Assembly (NCBI RefSeq): GCF_001426745.1
Contig: NZ_LMFI01000007.1
Location: 1-38,075 of the forward strand
Length of the DNA: 38,075 nt
Direction of reading: 5' to 3'
DNA from: Nocardioides sp. Root140
GTDB lineage: Bacteria; Actinomycetota; Actinomycetes; Propionibacteriales; Nocardioidaceae
This document shows, one piece after another, positions 6,537-15,043 of the stretch. Below the pieces are notes generated by a model. That model saw only the letters and a list, made by a program, of their open reading frames with translations, made no database searches and was not told where the DNA came from. Within the stretch, counting starts at the first letter, position 1. The number at the start of each line of letters is the position of its first letter. Position numbers and translations under genes: made by a program.

Positions 6537-8018
6537 ATGTCACATTCACACACCCGGAGCCGACGCCTGTGGGCGACGGTCGTGGCGTCGTTGGTGTTGG
6601 CGGCACTGGTGGTCGCACCAGCGAACGCCGAGCCGCGATGGGTTGGCTACGCGACCACGCAAACCGGGACTGCAGCCGGTGGCTGGGTGGGCGGCCACAA
6701 GGTAGGCGCCTTGGTCGTGTATCGGATCGCTCCGGGAGCGGCACGCCCCTCGGGGGCGTGGGGTCCGGTGCGTGAGGCGTCCAGAATCCGAAGCCGCTCG
6801 GCGACAGCTCGTGCCGGGTGGATCGTGTCGAAGTTCGGTCGCTACCGCGACCGCACGCAAGCTGCCGCAGTCCAGGTGGCCCTTCACCACCTGCTGGTCG
6901 GACGGTCCTGGCGAGTAGGCGGTGCCTCGACTCGCCGCCGGCTGGCACGCACGGGTCACAGTGCAGCGATCCGGTACCTGGCCCTGACGATGGTGAAGCA
7001 GTCAGCGCGCTACGCGGGGCCGTACCGTCTCGCGGTGTCGACGTCGACACCAACGGTCGGCGCGTCGGCCAGGGTTCGGGTACAGATCAGGTCCCGTGCC
7101 GGGAAGCCGATCAAGAAGCTGCCCGTGGCCATCTCCTACGCCGGCTCGTCGACCAGCCGGAGGATCACCGACGCCACCGGCACCGCGGTCGCGACCTTCG
7201 CCAGGCCAGGGGCGGGAGAGCATGACGTGACTGTCGCGGTGGCCAAGGTGCCGGCCACGATCCTGCGGCTCCGGAAGCCCGCGAGGGGATCGCGGGTTGC
7301 GTTGGCGGGCGGCAAGACGGTGATGACCAGGAACCGCACGGCCGTGGTCCGCGCCTTGCCCCACGTGGCCATCAAGTCCGACAAGACAGTGTTCGACCCG
7401 GGCGCCCCACTCAGGGGCCGGTTCACGGTCACCAAGAGTCTGGGCACGTTCTCTCGCTCGGCCGAGGTCACTCTGCACGGGCCCTTCACCAACTGGTCGC
7501 AGGCAAGCTGCGCGACTCGGCCACGGGCGCGGGTGATCCGCCCCGTAGTCGGGAACACCTGGAAGTACCTGGCTGCCGCGACACCGCCTCGCGGGCTGTA
7601 CGTGTGGAAGGTGCGCCTGTCCGGTGACCGGCTCAACGCGCCGGTCACGGCCTGCGGCGGTGCCACGTCGGTCCGGGGTACGCCGATCGCTGTCGTCAAG
7701 GCTCTGCGATCCCGCTACCGCGTGGGCGCCCGGCCCGCGGCAGACCTCGTGACCAGGAAGCTCTACCACTACAACGAGGTGGCAACAGTCCGGCTGTACG
7801 GCCCCTTCGCGGCGCGCGATCGCGTCGCCTGTGGTGTCCGCAAGGAGGTCCACGCGATCCAGGTGCGGGTCACCGCGAACGGGACCGTGCGCTCACCTGG
7901 CGTCAGGGTCACTGCCCGGGGTTGGTACGGGTGGAGAGCCACCCTTCCGGGCGACGCCCGCCATCTGTCAGTGAGGACCGCCTGCGCGGCCCCTTCGTCG
8001 ATCTTCGAGGTGCGCTGA
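6537..8018 (+). CDS. Large secreted protein with Ig-like repeats
   Basis: ATG 6537 follows GGGGGAAG. Residues 1-32 form a Sec signal peptide (basic start, hydrophobic core, APANAEP cleavage region). The mature 460-residue protein is rich in beta-structure. A region at about 165-260 looks like a bacterial Ig-like domain (GKPIKKLPVAISYAG followed by TDATGTAVATFARPG). Two related repeats follow (EVTLHGPF near 350 and TVRLYGPF near 445), each with a downstream cysteine. Similar secreted repeats are found in Nocardioides-type genomes. It probably sits on the cell surface as an adhesin or channel accessory for mating. The stop overlaps the next start (TGATG). Confidence 0.7.
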   Translation: MSHSHTRSRRLWATVVASLVLAALVVAPANAEPRWVGYATTQTGTAAGGWVGGHKVGALVVYRIAPGAARPSGAWGPVREASRIRSRSATARAGWIVSKFGRYRDRTQAAAVQVALHHLLVGRSWRVGGASTRRRLARTGHSAAIRYLALTMVKQSARYAGPYRLAVSTSTPTVGASARVRVQIRSRAGKPIKKLPVAISYAGSSTSRRITDATGTAVATFARPGAGEHDVTVAVAKVPATILRLRKPARGSRVALAGGKTVMTRNRTAVVRALPHVAIKSDKTVFDPGAPLRGRFTVTKSLGTFSRSAEVTLHGPFTNWSQASCATRPRARVIRPVVGNTWKYLAAATPPRGLYVWKVRLSGDRLNAPVTACGGATSVRGTPIAVVKALRSRYRVGARPAADLVTRKLYHYNEVATVRLYGPFAARDRVACGVRKEVHAIQVRVTANGTVRSPGVRVTARGWYGWRATLPGDARHLSVRTACAAPSSIFEVR

Positions 8019-8638
8019 TGGCCACCAACCAGAGCCACCCCGATGCCGTCGGCTTTCCGGAACGCTGGACCGTTCCGGCGGTAATGGAGGAGGAGCCCGC
8101 TCCGGTGCTGCCACCGGAACCGGAGCCGGAACCCCGCTTCGTGGTGGCAGCTCCGCCACCAGACCGGCACCAGACCCCATGGACGCAGGTGTCGAACCCG
8201 GCGCCCGGTCACGCGTCCTTCGTGTGGGTGGGTGCGCATGGGGGAGCGGGGGTCACCTCGCTGCAACGGTCCTGTGGGTTCGGTCAGGAGCTGCGCGCGG
8301 AGTGGCCCAACCCGGCTCTTGGGTGGCCCCCAGGCGTGGTCCTGGTGTGCAGGAGCAACATGGCGGGCCTCGACGCCGCCGCGCACATGCTCCAGGAGTA
8401 TGCCGCCGGACTGTTGCCCGGCCTCGAGGTACTCGCTCTGGTCGTCGTCGATGACGAGCGAGCCAAGCCGACGAAGCGGATCCGCACGAGGATCCGCGAG
8501 CTCGGCGGCACGGTTCCGAACCTCTACCGGCTGCCATGGCAGCAAGCCTGGCGCGACGACCCCTACCAACCCAACAAGACCGCGGCCCGGATCGCGTCTC
8601 GGATCGAATCCCTTACACACAAGGAGAACCAGTCATGA
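8018..8638 (+). CDS. Degenerate P-loop-like conjugation-operon protein
   Basis: ATG 8018 overlaps the preceding stop. The 206-aa product has a Glu/Pro-rich N-terminal 60 residues, then a strand-loop FVWVGAHGGAGVTSL that looks like a P-loop ATPase motif with the lysine missing. A Rossmann-like alternation follows (VVLVCRSNMAGL, LEVLALVVVDDE). It resembles small actinobacterial proteins found with SCO6880-type genes (possibly DUF6668), but this is from memory. Lack of the Walker lysine argues against ATP hydrolysis. The four-base overlap with the pilin gene indicates co-translation. Confidence 0.6.
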   Translation: MATNQSHPDAVGFPERWTVPAVMEEEPAPVLPPEPEPEPRFVVAAPPPDRHQTPWTQVSNPAPGHASFVWVGAHGGAGVTSLQRSCGFGQELRAEWPNPALGWPPGVVLVCRSNMAGLDAAAHMLQEYAAGLLPGLEVLALVVVDDERAKPTKRIRTRIRELGGTVPNLYRLPWQQAWRDDPYQPNKTAARIASRIESLTHKENQS

Positions 8639-8958
8639 AGAACGCACTACTGCGCGCCACCGTCGTGGCGTGGCTGACGGTCACAACCGTCGCCGTGGCC
8701 GCCTTCCCCGCGGCCGCCGACCCGAACCCCAAGCCGAAGCTTCCCGGCGAGCTCGACGGAAAGCTCAACACCCTTCTCGGCATGCTGCTGGCCTTGGGCA
8801 TCTTCGCCGGCGTCGCCGGGTTCATGATCATCGGAATCTTGATGACACTCGCCTTCCGCCGCGGCGAGGGTGGCGAGAAGGCTGGCCAGCTGGGCCTGGT
8901 CGCCGCGGGCTGCGTCATCTTGGGCTCGGCGTCGTCGATCGCCATGTTCCTGATCTAA
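8635..8958 (+). CDS. VirB2/TrbC-like pilin subunit
   Basis: ATG 8635 overlaps the upstream stop (ATGA) behind AAGGAGAACC. The 107-aa product has a signal peptide ending near AAADP, a short polar linker, then two hydrophobic helices (TLLGMLLALGIFAGVAGFMI and the C-terminal VAAGCVILGSASSIAMFLI) separated by a charged loop RRGEGGEK. Signal peptide plus two helices and a cytoplasmic basic loop is the VirB2/TrbC pilin pattern. Immediately upstream of the TrbL-like gene. Family by architecture; sequence identity with pilins is always low. Confidence 0.75.
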   Translation: MKNALLRATVVAWLTVTTVAVAAFPAAADPNPKPKLPGELDGKLNTLLGMLLALGIFAGVAGFMIIGILMTLAFRRGEGGEKAGQLGLVAAGCVILGSASSIAMFLI

Positions 8959-8994
8959 GAACCCACACAACTCTGGGCGTGAGGAGAAACCCCG

Positions 8995-11556
8995 ATGACC
9001 GAAAAGCCGTGGTGGCTACGCACCCCCGTTCTAGCGGGGGTCGTGCTCGCTGTCATCGGTCTGCTGACCGTAGGCGGCGTTCTCATCTTCACTGGGGACC
9101 CAGACTCGCCCACGGGCTCTCCTGAGGAGTCGCCGAGCACTGCGGCCGCAGCCAATTCTTCGTCACTGTGCGATCTCCCCGACGGATCCTTCGAGGCCCC
9201 AACGAGCGCACCCGAGGACACTCGGTGGGTGCTGGCGGCGAACGGGGTCAGCGCTCCCAAGGTCGAGGGCGTCGGTCCAGGTCTCACTGCGAAGGCCGGG
9301 TACCGCTTCTGCTTCGCTCGGAGTCCGATGGGAGCCGTGCTCTCGGCAATGTGGTTTGCCGTCGACACGCAGATAGTCGGGCTCGACCGTCAGGCATTCG
9401 CGCTCGATCGCATCGCCGGTCTCGAAGGACAGACTCGATTTACCGCGACCCCCTCATCGCCAGACCGTCCCGGTGTGGAGTTTCGCGGCTTCCGATTCCC
9501 CACTGATCCGTCCCGGGACAAGACTTCCGTTGAACTGCTTCTGTACTACCCCGACCTGACCGAGTTGCGATCTCTGGTTGTGGACCTCGTGTGGGACACC
9601 AGCGACTGGCGATTGGTGTTCCCAGAGACTCCTCTTGAAGTAACTCGCCGCACAGACAGTGCGGGCTTCGTCGCCTGGAGCGACCCCGCCGCCACTACCT
9701 CCACTGGTCTCGGTCGACCTGCCCCTGGGTGGTCCCAGAAGCAGCCCGCGGCCGATGATCCCGAACCCGATCCTCCATACACCGAACGCGAACGCAGGTG
9801 GGCCGACGGTCTCACCTCGGAGAGTGGCCCCCGCGAGTTCGCAGCAATGTCGCACGCCGAGCGCACGTCGAAAATGACCCCGAACCCTCCCCTATCCAAG
9901 TCCGAGAAGCGCTGGCTGAAGAGTCACGCCGGCGTCGTAGCGAGCTATCTCGACGAAGACGGAAACATTTCGTCCGACTTCCTGGGCATGTTCTACGGCA
10001 TGTCCCACGACTCACGCGCGGGACTACAAAGGTCAGGGACGGAAAACGGTGGTGGCTCTCTCGACACAAGTGGCTCGGATTGCGCACACCTCGATCTCCT
10101 AGCCTGCGGCGGTCTCGCCAAAGACAAGGGAACGGACCTGGCGTCGAACGCGGCCGGCGCGCTGGCTGACTCGGCGTTTGGCCGGATCGCTGAGTCCGCG
10201 GTCGATGCGGCGGAGCTGGCGATGAAGGAGTTGATGACCGCCTGGTTGAAGTACCCGTCTCCTGAGGTGTCGGAGTGCTACGGCGGGTCGGCGTCTTGTC
10301 AGAGCGCATCGGTAACAGCGTGGACGCAGGCGCATCTGCATTGGTTGGTTGTGTTCGCGATGGTCGTGTCCATCATGATCGGTGCGATCAGGATGATGGT
10401 CACCGCACGAGGCGAGCATGCCCGAGAGTTGGGCACGGCCCTGGTGAGGATGGTCCTGGTGACCTTCGGGGCCGGCACGGTCATCGCGACGTCCCTGGCA
10501 GCCGGTGAGATCTACTCGCAGTGGATCCTCGACCAGGCCGACTTCAATCTGAACGGCTCACTGCTGGGTGGCGGTGTGCTCTTCACCGGGGTCACGAACC
10601 CGTTCATGCTCCTAATCCTCGGCCTGCTGATGTTGCTGGTGCAGATCGTCCAGTTCGGCCTGATGGCGATTCGCTCGGGGATGGTGATCGTCCTGGCGGC
10701 GTTCCTGCCCTTGGCGTCTTCGGTGACGAACACGGCCGCGGGCCGCCAGTGGTCCTCGAAGTCCATTCAATGGTTGGCGGCCTGGATCCTGTACAAGCCG
10801 GTGGCCGCCACGATCTACGCGATCGCGATCCAGATGACGCAGCCCAAGCAAGGGCTGGCCACACAGCTGGCCGGGATCTTCATGATGATCCTCGCGATTC
10901 TCGCGCTCCCGGCACTCATAAAGTTCGCGGTCCCGTGGGTGGCGGCTGCGGCCAACGGCAGCGCCGGCGCGGTGGCGGCGGGCGTCGCGGGTGGCTTGGT
11001 CGCGACGGGCGCCATGGTTGCGACTGGTGGCGCGAGTGCCGCCATGGGTGGCGGCTTCGCGGGCATGACCGCCACCGGCGGCAGGTCCGGCGGCGGCGGG
11101 TCAGCGGGTACCGGAGGCATCACGGCCGCCCCCACCGGGTCAGGAGACCCGGGGCCAACTCCCGCCACCGGGGCACCACGTTCTGGCGGGCCGGACATCG
11201 TCGAGCCTTCGGGGAGCACGTCACCAGCGGTCGATCCGTCGTCGCCTGGAGGATCTGGGACGGCGACGGCTGGTCAGGCGACCGCTGGCTCCCCGGTCGG
11301 AAGCGTTACCCCGGCTGCGTCGGCGGCCGGGGCCGGCGGAGGCGGCAGCCCCGCTGGAGCCCCATCCGGTGCCCCAGTTGGGACACCTGCTGGTCAGCCG
11401 GCAGGGGCGTCGCCCACACCAACGGGCCAGGCACCCCGTCCGGCGACGCCCGGACCCTCGGGCAATGCGGCCGCAGCAGCTCAAGCGGCTGTGTCCACGG
11501 CCCGCACGGTCACCGAGAACACATCAGGAGCGGTTGAAAGCGAGAGGCACGCATGA
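8995..11556 (+). CDS. TrbL/VirB6-like polytopic membrane protein with extra N-terminal domain
   Basis: ATG 8995 follows GAGGAG. The 853-aa product starts with a membrane anchor (15-35). An extracytoplasmic domain of about 200 residues containing two cysteines (near 59 and 107) follows, then an odd charged segment (about 265-350). The TrbL/VirB6-type channel region has at least six hydrophobic helices between about 455 and 700. The C-terminal 150 residues are Gly/Ala/Pro/Ser-rich and disordered, as in many TrbL proteins. TrbL proteins form part of the inner-membrane channel. The N-terminal part looks like what other systems encode as a separate small anchored protein. The stop overlaps the next start (ATGA). 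Confidence 0.8.
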   Translation: MTEKPWWLRTPVLAGVVLAVIGLLTVGGVLIFTGDPDSPTGSPEESPSTAAAANSSSLCDLPDGSFEAPTSAPEDTRWVLAANGVSAPKVEGVGPGLTAKAGYRFCFARSPMGAVLSAMWFAVDTQIVGLDRQAFALDRIAGLEGQTRFTATPSSPDRPGVEFRGFRFPTDPSRDKTSVELLLYYPDLTELRSLVVDLVWDTSDWRLVFPETPLEVTRRTDSAGFVAWSDPAATTSTGLGRPAPGWSQKQPAADDPEPDPPYTERERRWADGLTSESGPREFAAMSHAERTSKMTPNPPLSKSEKRWLKSHAGVVASYLDEDGNISSDFLGMFYGMSHDSRAGLQRSGTENGGGSLDTSGSDCAHLDLLACGGLAKDKGTDLASNAAGALADSAFGRIAESAVDAAELAMKELMTAWLKYPSPEVSECYGGSASCQSASVTAWTQAHLHWLVVFAMVVSIMIGAIRMMVTARGEHARELGTALVRMVLVTFGAGTVIATSLAAGEIYSQWILDQADFNLNGSLLGGGVLFTGVTNPFMLLILGLLMLLVQIVQFGLMAIRSGMVIVLAAFLPLASSVTNTAAGRQWSSKSIQWLAAWILYKPVAATIYAIAIQMTQPKQGLATQLAGIFMMILAILALPALIKFAVPWVAAAANGSAGAVAAGVAGGLVATGAMVATGGASAAMGGGFAGMTATGGRSGGGGSAGTGGITAAPTGSGDPGPTPATGAPRSGGPDIVEPSGSTSPAVDPSSPGGSGTATAGQATAGSPVGSVTPAASAAGAGGGGSPAGAPSGAPVGTPAGQPAGASPTPTGQAPRPATPGPSGNAAAAAQAAVSTARTVTENTSGAVESERHA

Positions 11557-13034
11557 GCACCACAGCGCAGAACTACCGGGCCTATGGCAACTTCGTGCCG
11601 CACCGCTCACCGGGTGTCCTGGGGGCGGGGTTGTTGGCCTCAGGCATTTTGTTCGTGGGTCTGATGGTCACTCTGATCACAGGGCTCTTCCTCGGAATCG
11701 CAGGAGCCCTGACGGCGCTGGCCGTGGTTGCCGTGGCATTCGCCGCGACAGGTACGCCGGTTGGCTCCGCCACGGGCCGCCGGGTGACGTTCTTCAACAC
11801 GCGCCGCAAGGGGGAACACCAGTGGCGCTCCGGCGTCACCTCACGCAACGCGTCACCTCACATGAGGCTGCCCGGGATGTTGGGCCGCACGCGCCTCCTG
11901 GAGCGGCTCTCGCCGTTCGGGCATCCGTTCGCCGTGGTTCACAACCCAGCGATGGGCGGGACGTACACGATCATTGCGCGGTGCATCGCTGAAGGCCCCC
12001 ACGGTCAGGACCAGGACCGCATCGATACCTGGGTGGGTCAGTATTCGCAGGTCCTCACTCTGTGCAGCCAGGAACCGGCCCTGGTGTGCGCGAAGGCCAT
12101 CACCGACACAGCGCCTGACCCGGGCGGCCGCCTGGCCGCGATGGTGAGCCAGGGGCGCTCTGCGACGGCTCCTGCCATGGCCCGGCAGGTGATCGACGAG
12201 ATCGTGGAGGACTATCCGACGGCCTCGAGTGAGAACATCACCTACTTCGAGCTGACCTTCCGCGGCCGAGGGTTGGACCGCAAGGCAAGGCAAGACACGA
12301 TCTTGACCGAGCTCGCTCGCCGGGTGCCCGGTTTTATGGGCCAGCTGGCCGCCGGCGGCGCAGGCTCGGTCTCGATGGTCACCGCAGGCGAGCTGCCCGC
12401 GATCGTCAGGTGCGCGTACGACCCGGCGTCGCAGACGTTCATCGAGCAGAGCCAGCTCAACGGGGAGGATCCGATCGAGTGGAATGAGGCCGGCCCGGTG
12501 GCTGCGCAGGAGTGCTGGGACAGGTACACCCACGACTCGGGGGCCTCCATCACCTGGGAGATGGAACGTGGCCCCCGCTCAGCTGTCACCGAACGGGCCC
12601 TGGCGGGCCTGCTGATGCCGCACCCAGACTTCACGAGGAAGCGGGTGGCGCTGATCTACCGGCCATTGTCCCCCGACTCGGCCGCGGATGTCAGTGAGAA
12701 CGACGTCAGCGAAGCGGTGTTTCGAGCAACTCAGAGCAAGGGGCGAGTGACGGCCTCCTCGAGTAAGACCATCAGCGCCACCGAGCAGACTCGGCAGGAG
12801 GTTGCCTCAGGTGCCGCCCTGGTCCGGTGGTACTTGATGGTCACGGCGACGGTCCGTGACGTCGACGACCTGGACCAGGCGGCTTCGACGATCGGTGGCA
12901 GCGCAGGAGTGGCGCGGCTCCGGCTGCGCAGATGTTTCGGCGCGCAGGCAGCTTCGTTCGCGGCGACTCTCCCAGTCGGATTCGTTCCGTGGGAGCACAC
13001 CGCGATCCCCGACAAGGTCCGGGAGATGATCTGA
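11553..13034 (+). CDS. SCO6880-family type IV secretion protein
   Basis: A 493-aa protein with two adjacent membrane helices near residues 23-66 (a PrgI-like arrangement) followed by a long soluble domain starting at the PVGSATGRRVTFF region. The sequence and its position between a TrbL-like and a VirB4-like gene match the SCO6880 family of actinobacterial conjugation loci. That family replaces the N-terminal half of VirB4-type proteins. It is expected to work with the ATPase encoded next as a membrane-bound energy module. Start and stop overlap or abut the neighbours, so expression is coupled. Confidence 0.8.
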   Translation: MSTTAQNYRAYGNFVPHRSPGVLGAGLLASGILFVGLMVTLITGLFLGIAGALTALAVVAVAFAATGTPVGSATGRRVTFFNTRRKGEHQWRSGVTSRNASPHMRLPGMLGRTRLLERLSPFGHPFAVVHNPAMGGTYTIIARCIAEGPHGQDQDRIDTWVGQYSQVLTLCSQEPALVCAKAITDTAPDPGGRLAAMVSQGRSATAPAMARQVIDEIVEDYPTASSENITYFELTFRGRGLDRKARQDTILTELARRVPGFMGQLAAGGAGSVSMVTAGELPAIVRCAYDPASQTFIEQSQLNGEDPIEWNEAGPVAAQECWDRYTHDSGASITWEMERGPRSAVTERALAGLLMPHPDFTRKRVALIYRPLSPDSAADVSENDVSEAVFRATQSKGRVTASSSKTISATEQTRQEVASGAALVRWYLMVTATVRDVDDLDQAASTIGGSAGVARLRLRRCFGAQAASFAATLPVGFVPWEHTAIPDKVREMI

Positions 13035-14579
13035 ATGCGCTCGTTGGTGACATCCGCACGACACCGCAAAGCGACGGACCCGATCGAGTTCACTGACGCA
13101 CCGGAGCCAGGCCGGGTGCACCGCCGCCCAAACGCGCGCTCGCGCCGCGGACCCAAGGGGCGCGGCGGCGGTACGTGGAACTGGCTGCCGGCACCAGCGA
13201 CCTACAAGGCGACGTCGGTGCAGCTGTGCGGGCTGTGGCCGTTCGCCGGCGGCTCCTCGCGGCCGGTCGTCGGCGTTCCTGTCGGCCAAGACGTCAGGAC
13301 CGGCACCACGGTGTGCTGTGACCCGTTCTCCTGGTTCAAGGCCGGACTGATCTCCTCACCGTCAATGGCTGTCTTCGGCCTCCAAGGGTTCGGCAAGTCA
13401 TCGTTCGCGATCCGGCAGATCCTCGGGCTTGCGGACCGGGGGGTCACGCCGTTGATCGCCGGCGACCTGAAGGGCGAATACACCGGTGTCATCAACTTCC
13501 TTGGCGGACAGGTCCTCCGGTTCGGCGAGGGCCAGCGGCTCAACGTGCTCGACCCGGGCGCCATGGTCGCGGCCGCCCACCGGCTGGGCGGGGAGAGGGG
13601 GGAGCAGTTGCGTGAGCTGGCCATGAACCGGTCGGTGACCATGGTCGCGTCTCTGATCCAGATCATGCGTCGGCGCCGCCTCGAGGACTGGGAACACCTG
13701 CTCATCTCTCGAGCTGTGCGGCTCCTGCTCCTCCAGCACGCGAACGCGCCCGTTCCTCCAACGTTGCCCGATCTGGCGCACCTGCTGGCCAACCCGCCAG
13801 CAGAGCTGATCGTTGCGACCATGGTGACCACTGAGGAGTACCCCTCTTTCACCGCCCCGCTGAACAGGTCGCTGCAGGCTCTCCTTGAGGGCCCGCTCGG
13901 GCGCACGTTCTCTGGGCAGTCGACGACACGTATCGACATTGACGCAACGGCAGTATCGATTGACATCTCCCCGCTTCAGCGGCAGGGCGAGGACGTGCTG
14001 TCTGCCGTCCTGGTGGCGTGCTGGTCGGAGACATTCGCCACGATCGAGGCGGCCAACGCGCTCTCCGATGGTGGACTCGAGGCGCAGCGACACTTCCTGA
14101 CGATCACCGACGAGATGTGGCGTCCGATGCGGCTGGCCGGTGCAGGGCTGGTCGACCAGTACGACGCGATCACACGGCTGAACCGCAATGACGGCGTCGG
14201 CAACATCTTCATCACCCACTCGCCCAAGGACATGGAGTCCATGGGGTCGGCAGCTGACAACATGAAGGCGAAGGGATTCGCGGAGCGGTCAGGCATCGTG
14301 GTCACGGCTGCGCTGAGCCGCCCCGATCTGCGTGCGCTCTCGGACATCAAGCCGATGAGCGAGGACGAGATGACCGCCGTATCGGGGTGGAACACTCCCG
14401 ATGACTGGACGCAGCGCACGGTGCGCGACCCCCGCACCGGTGAAGAACGCCCGGAGCCTCCCCCCGGTGCGGGGAAGGTGCTGATCAAGTTGGGCCAGCG
14501 GACAGGGATCCAGACACAGGTCAAACTCACCGCCACTGAGCTCGATCTGCACGACACGAACTCCAGGTGGGTGTCGTGA
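13035..14579 (+). CDS. VirB4/TraC-like conjugation ATPase
   Basis: ATG 13035 directly follows the preceding stop. The 514-aa product carries a Walker A motif GLQGFGKS (115-122) and a Walker B-like FLTITDEMW (about 352-360) with the VirB4-typical DE pair. The N-terminal 50 residues are basic. Later motifs (FITHSPKDME) fit the HerA/FtsK-VirB4 fold. It energises assembly and substrate transfer of the type IV channel. It is shorter than canonical VirB4 (about 800 aa) because the N-terminal part is encoded by the SCO6880 gene before it. The stop overlaps the lipoprotein start (GTGA). Confidence 0.88.
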   Translation: MRSLVTSARHRKATDPIEFTDAPEPGRVHRRPNARSRRGPKGRGGGTWNWLPAPATYKATSVQLCGLWPFAGGSSRPVVGVPVGQDVRTGTTVCCDPFSWFKAGLISSPSMAVFGLQGFGKSSFAIRQILGLADRGVTPLIAGDLKGEYTGVINFLGGQVLRFGEGQRLNVLDPGAMVAAAHRLGGERGEQLRELAMNRSVTMVASLIQIMRRRRLEDWEHLLISRAVRLLLLQHANAPVPPTLPDLAHLLANPPAELIVATMVTTEEYPSFTAPLNRSLQALLEGPLGRTFSGQSTTRIDIDATAVSIDISPLQRQGEDVLSAVLVACWSETFATIEAANALSDGGLEAQRHFLTITDEMWRPMRLAGAGLVDQYDAITRLNRNDGVGNIFITHSPKDMESMGSAADNMKAKGFAERSGIVVTAALSRPDLRALSDIKPMSEDEMTAVSGWNTPDDWTQRTVRDPRTGEERPEPPPGAGKVLIKLGQRTGIQTQVKLTATELDLHDTNSRWVS

Positions 14580-15031
14580 ATCGCCTCCGCACGATGGTGA
14601 CGGCCTGCGCCGCCACGGTGGTGCTCGCAGGGTGTGGGTCCTCGACCGGCGGCGACGAGGTTGCCGACGAGCCGACTCCGACGACCTCGGCCTCCTCGGT
14701 CGACCAGGTGGACGAGGTGACGGCCGCTGAACAGTTCTTGACATTGTGGGCTCGCCCGAACCTCTCGTACGCGGAGTGGTGGGCAGCGTTGAGGCCGCTC
14801 CTCAACGCCGCGGGCCGTCAGGCGTACTCCGACACGGATCCCGCTGTGGTGCCGGCTCTGCGGATCACCGGCGAGCTGGAGGTGGAGAAGTCCCCTGTGG
14901 AGACCTACGGCCGCGTCCGCGTCCCGACCGACCAGGGCGTCTTTGTGGTCCAGTTGCAGCGCCCCAGTGCCCAGGACCGCTGGCTGGTCACGAGGCTGTG
15001 GTTCCCCGGCGACACGCCTCCCGAGCTCTGA
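14576..15031 (+). CDS. Small lipoprotein of the conjugation operon
   Basis: GTG 14576 is chosen because AGGTGG lies 6 bases before it and it overlaps the ATPase stop. The 151-aa product has a type II signal peptide with lipobox VLAGC, cysteine at residue 20, followed by a Ser/Thr-rich linker. The mature domain (EVTAAEQFLTLWARPNLSYA...) resembles small lipoproteins found in actinobacterial conjugation clusters. It probably sits on the outer face of the membrane as a channel accessory. Confidence 0.75.
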   Translation: MNRLRTMVTACAATVVLAGCGSSTGGDEVADEPTPTTSASSVDQVDEVTAAEQFLTLWARPNLSYAEWWAALRPLLNAAGRQAYSDTDPAVVPALRITGELEVEKSPVETYGRVRVPTDQGVFVVQLQRPSAQDRWLVTRLWFPGDTPPEL

Positions 15032-15043
15032 GGGCGACCCACG

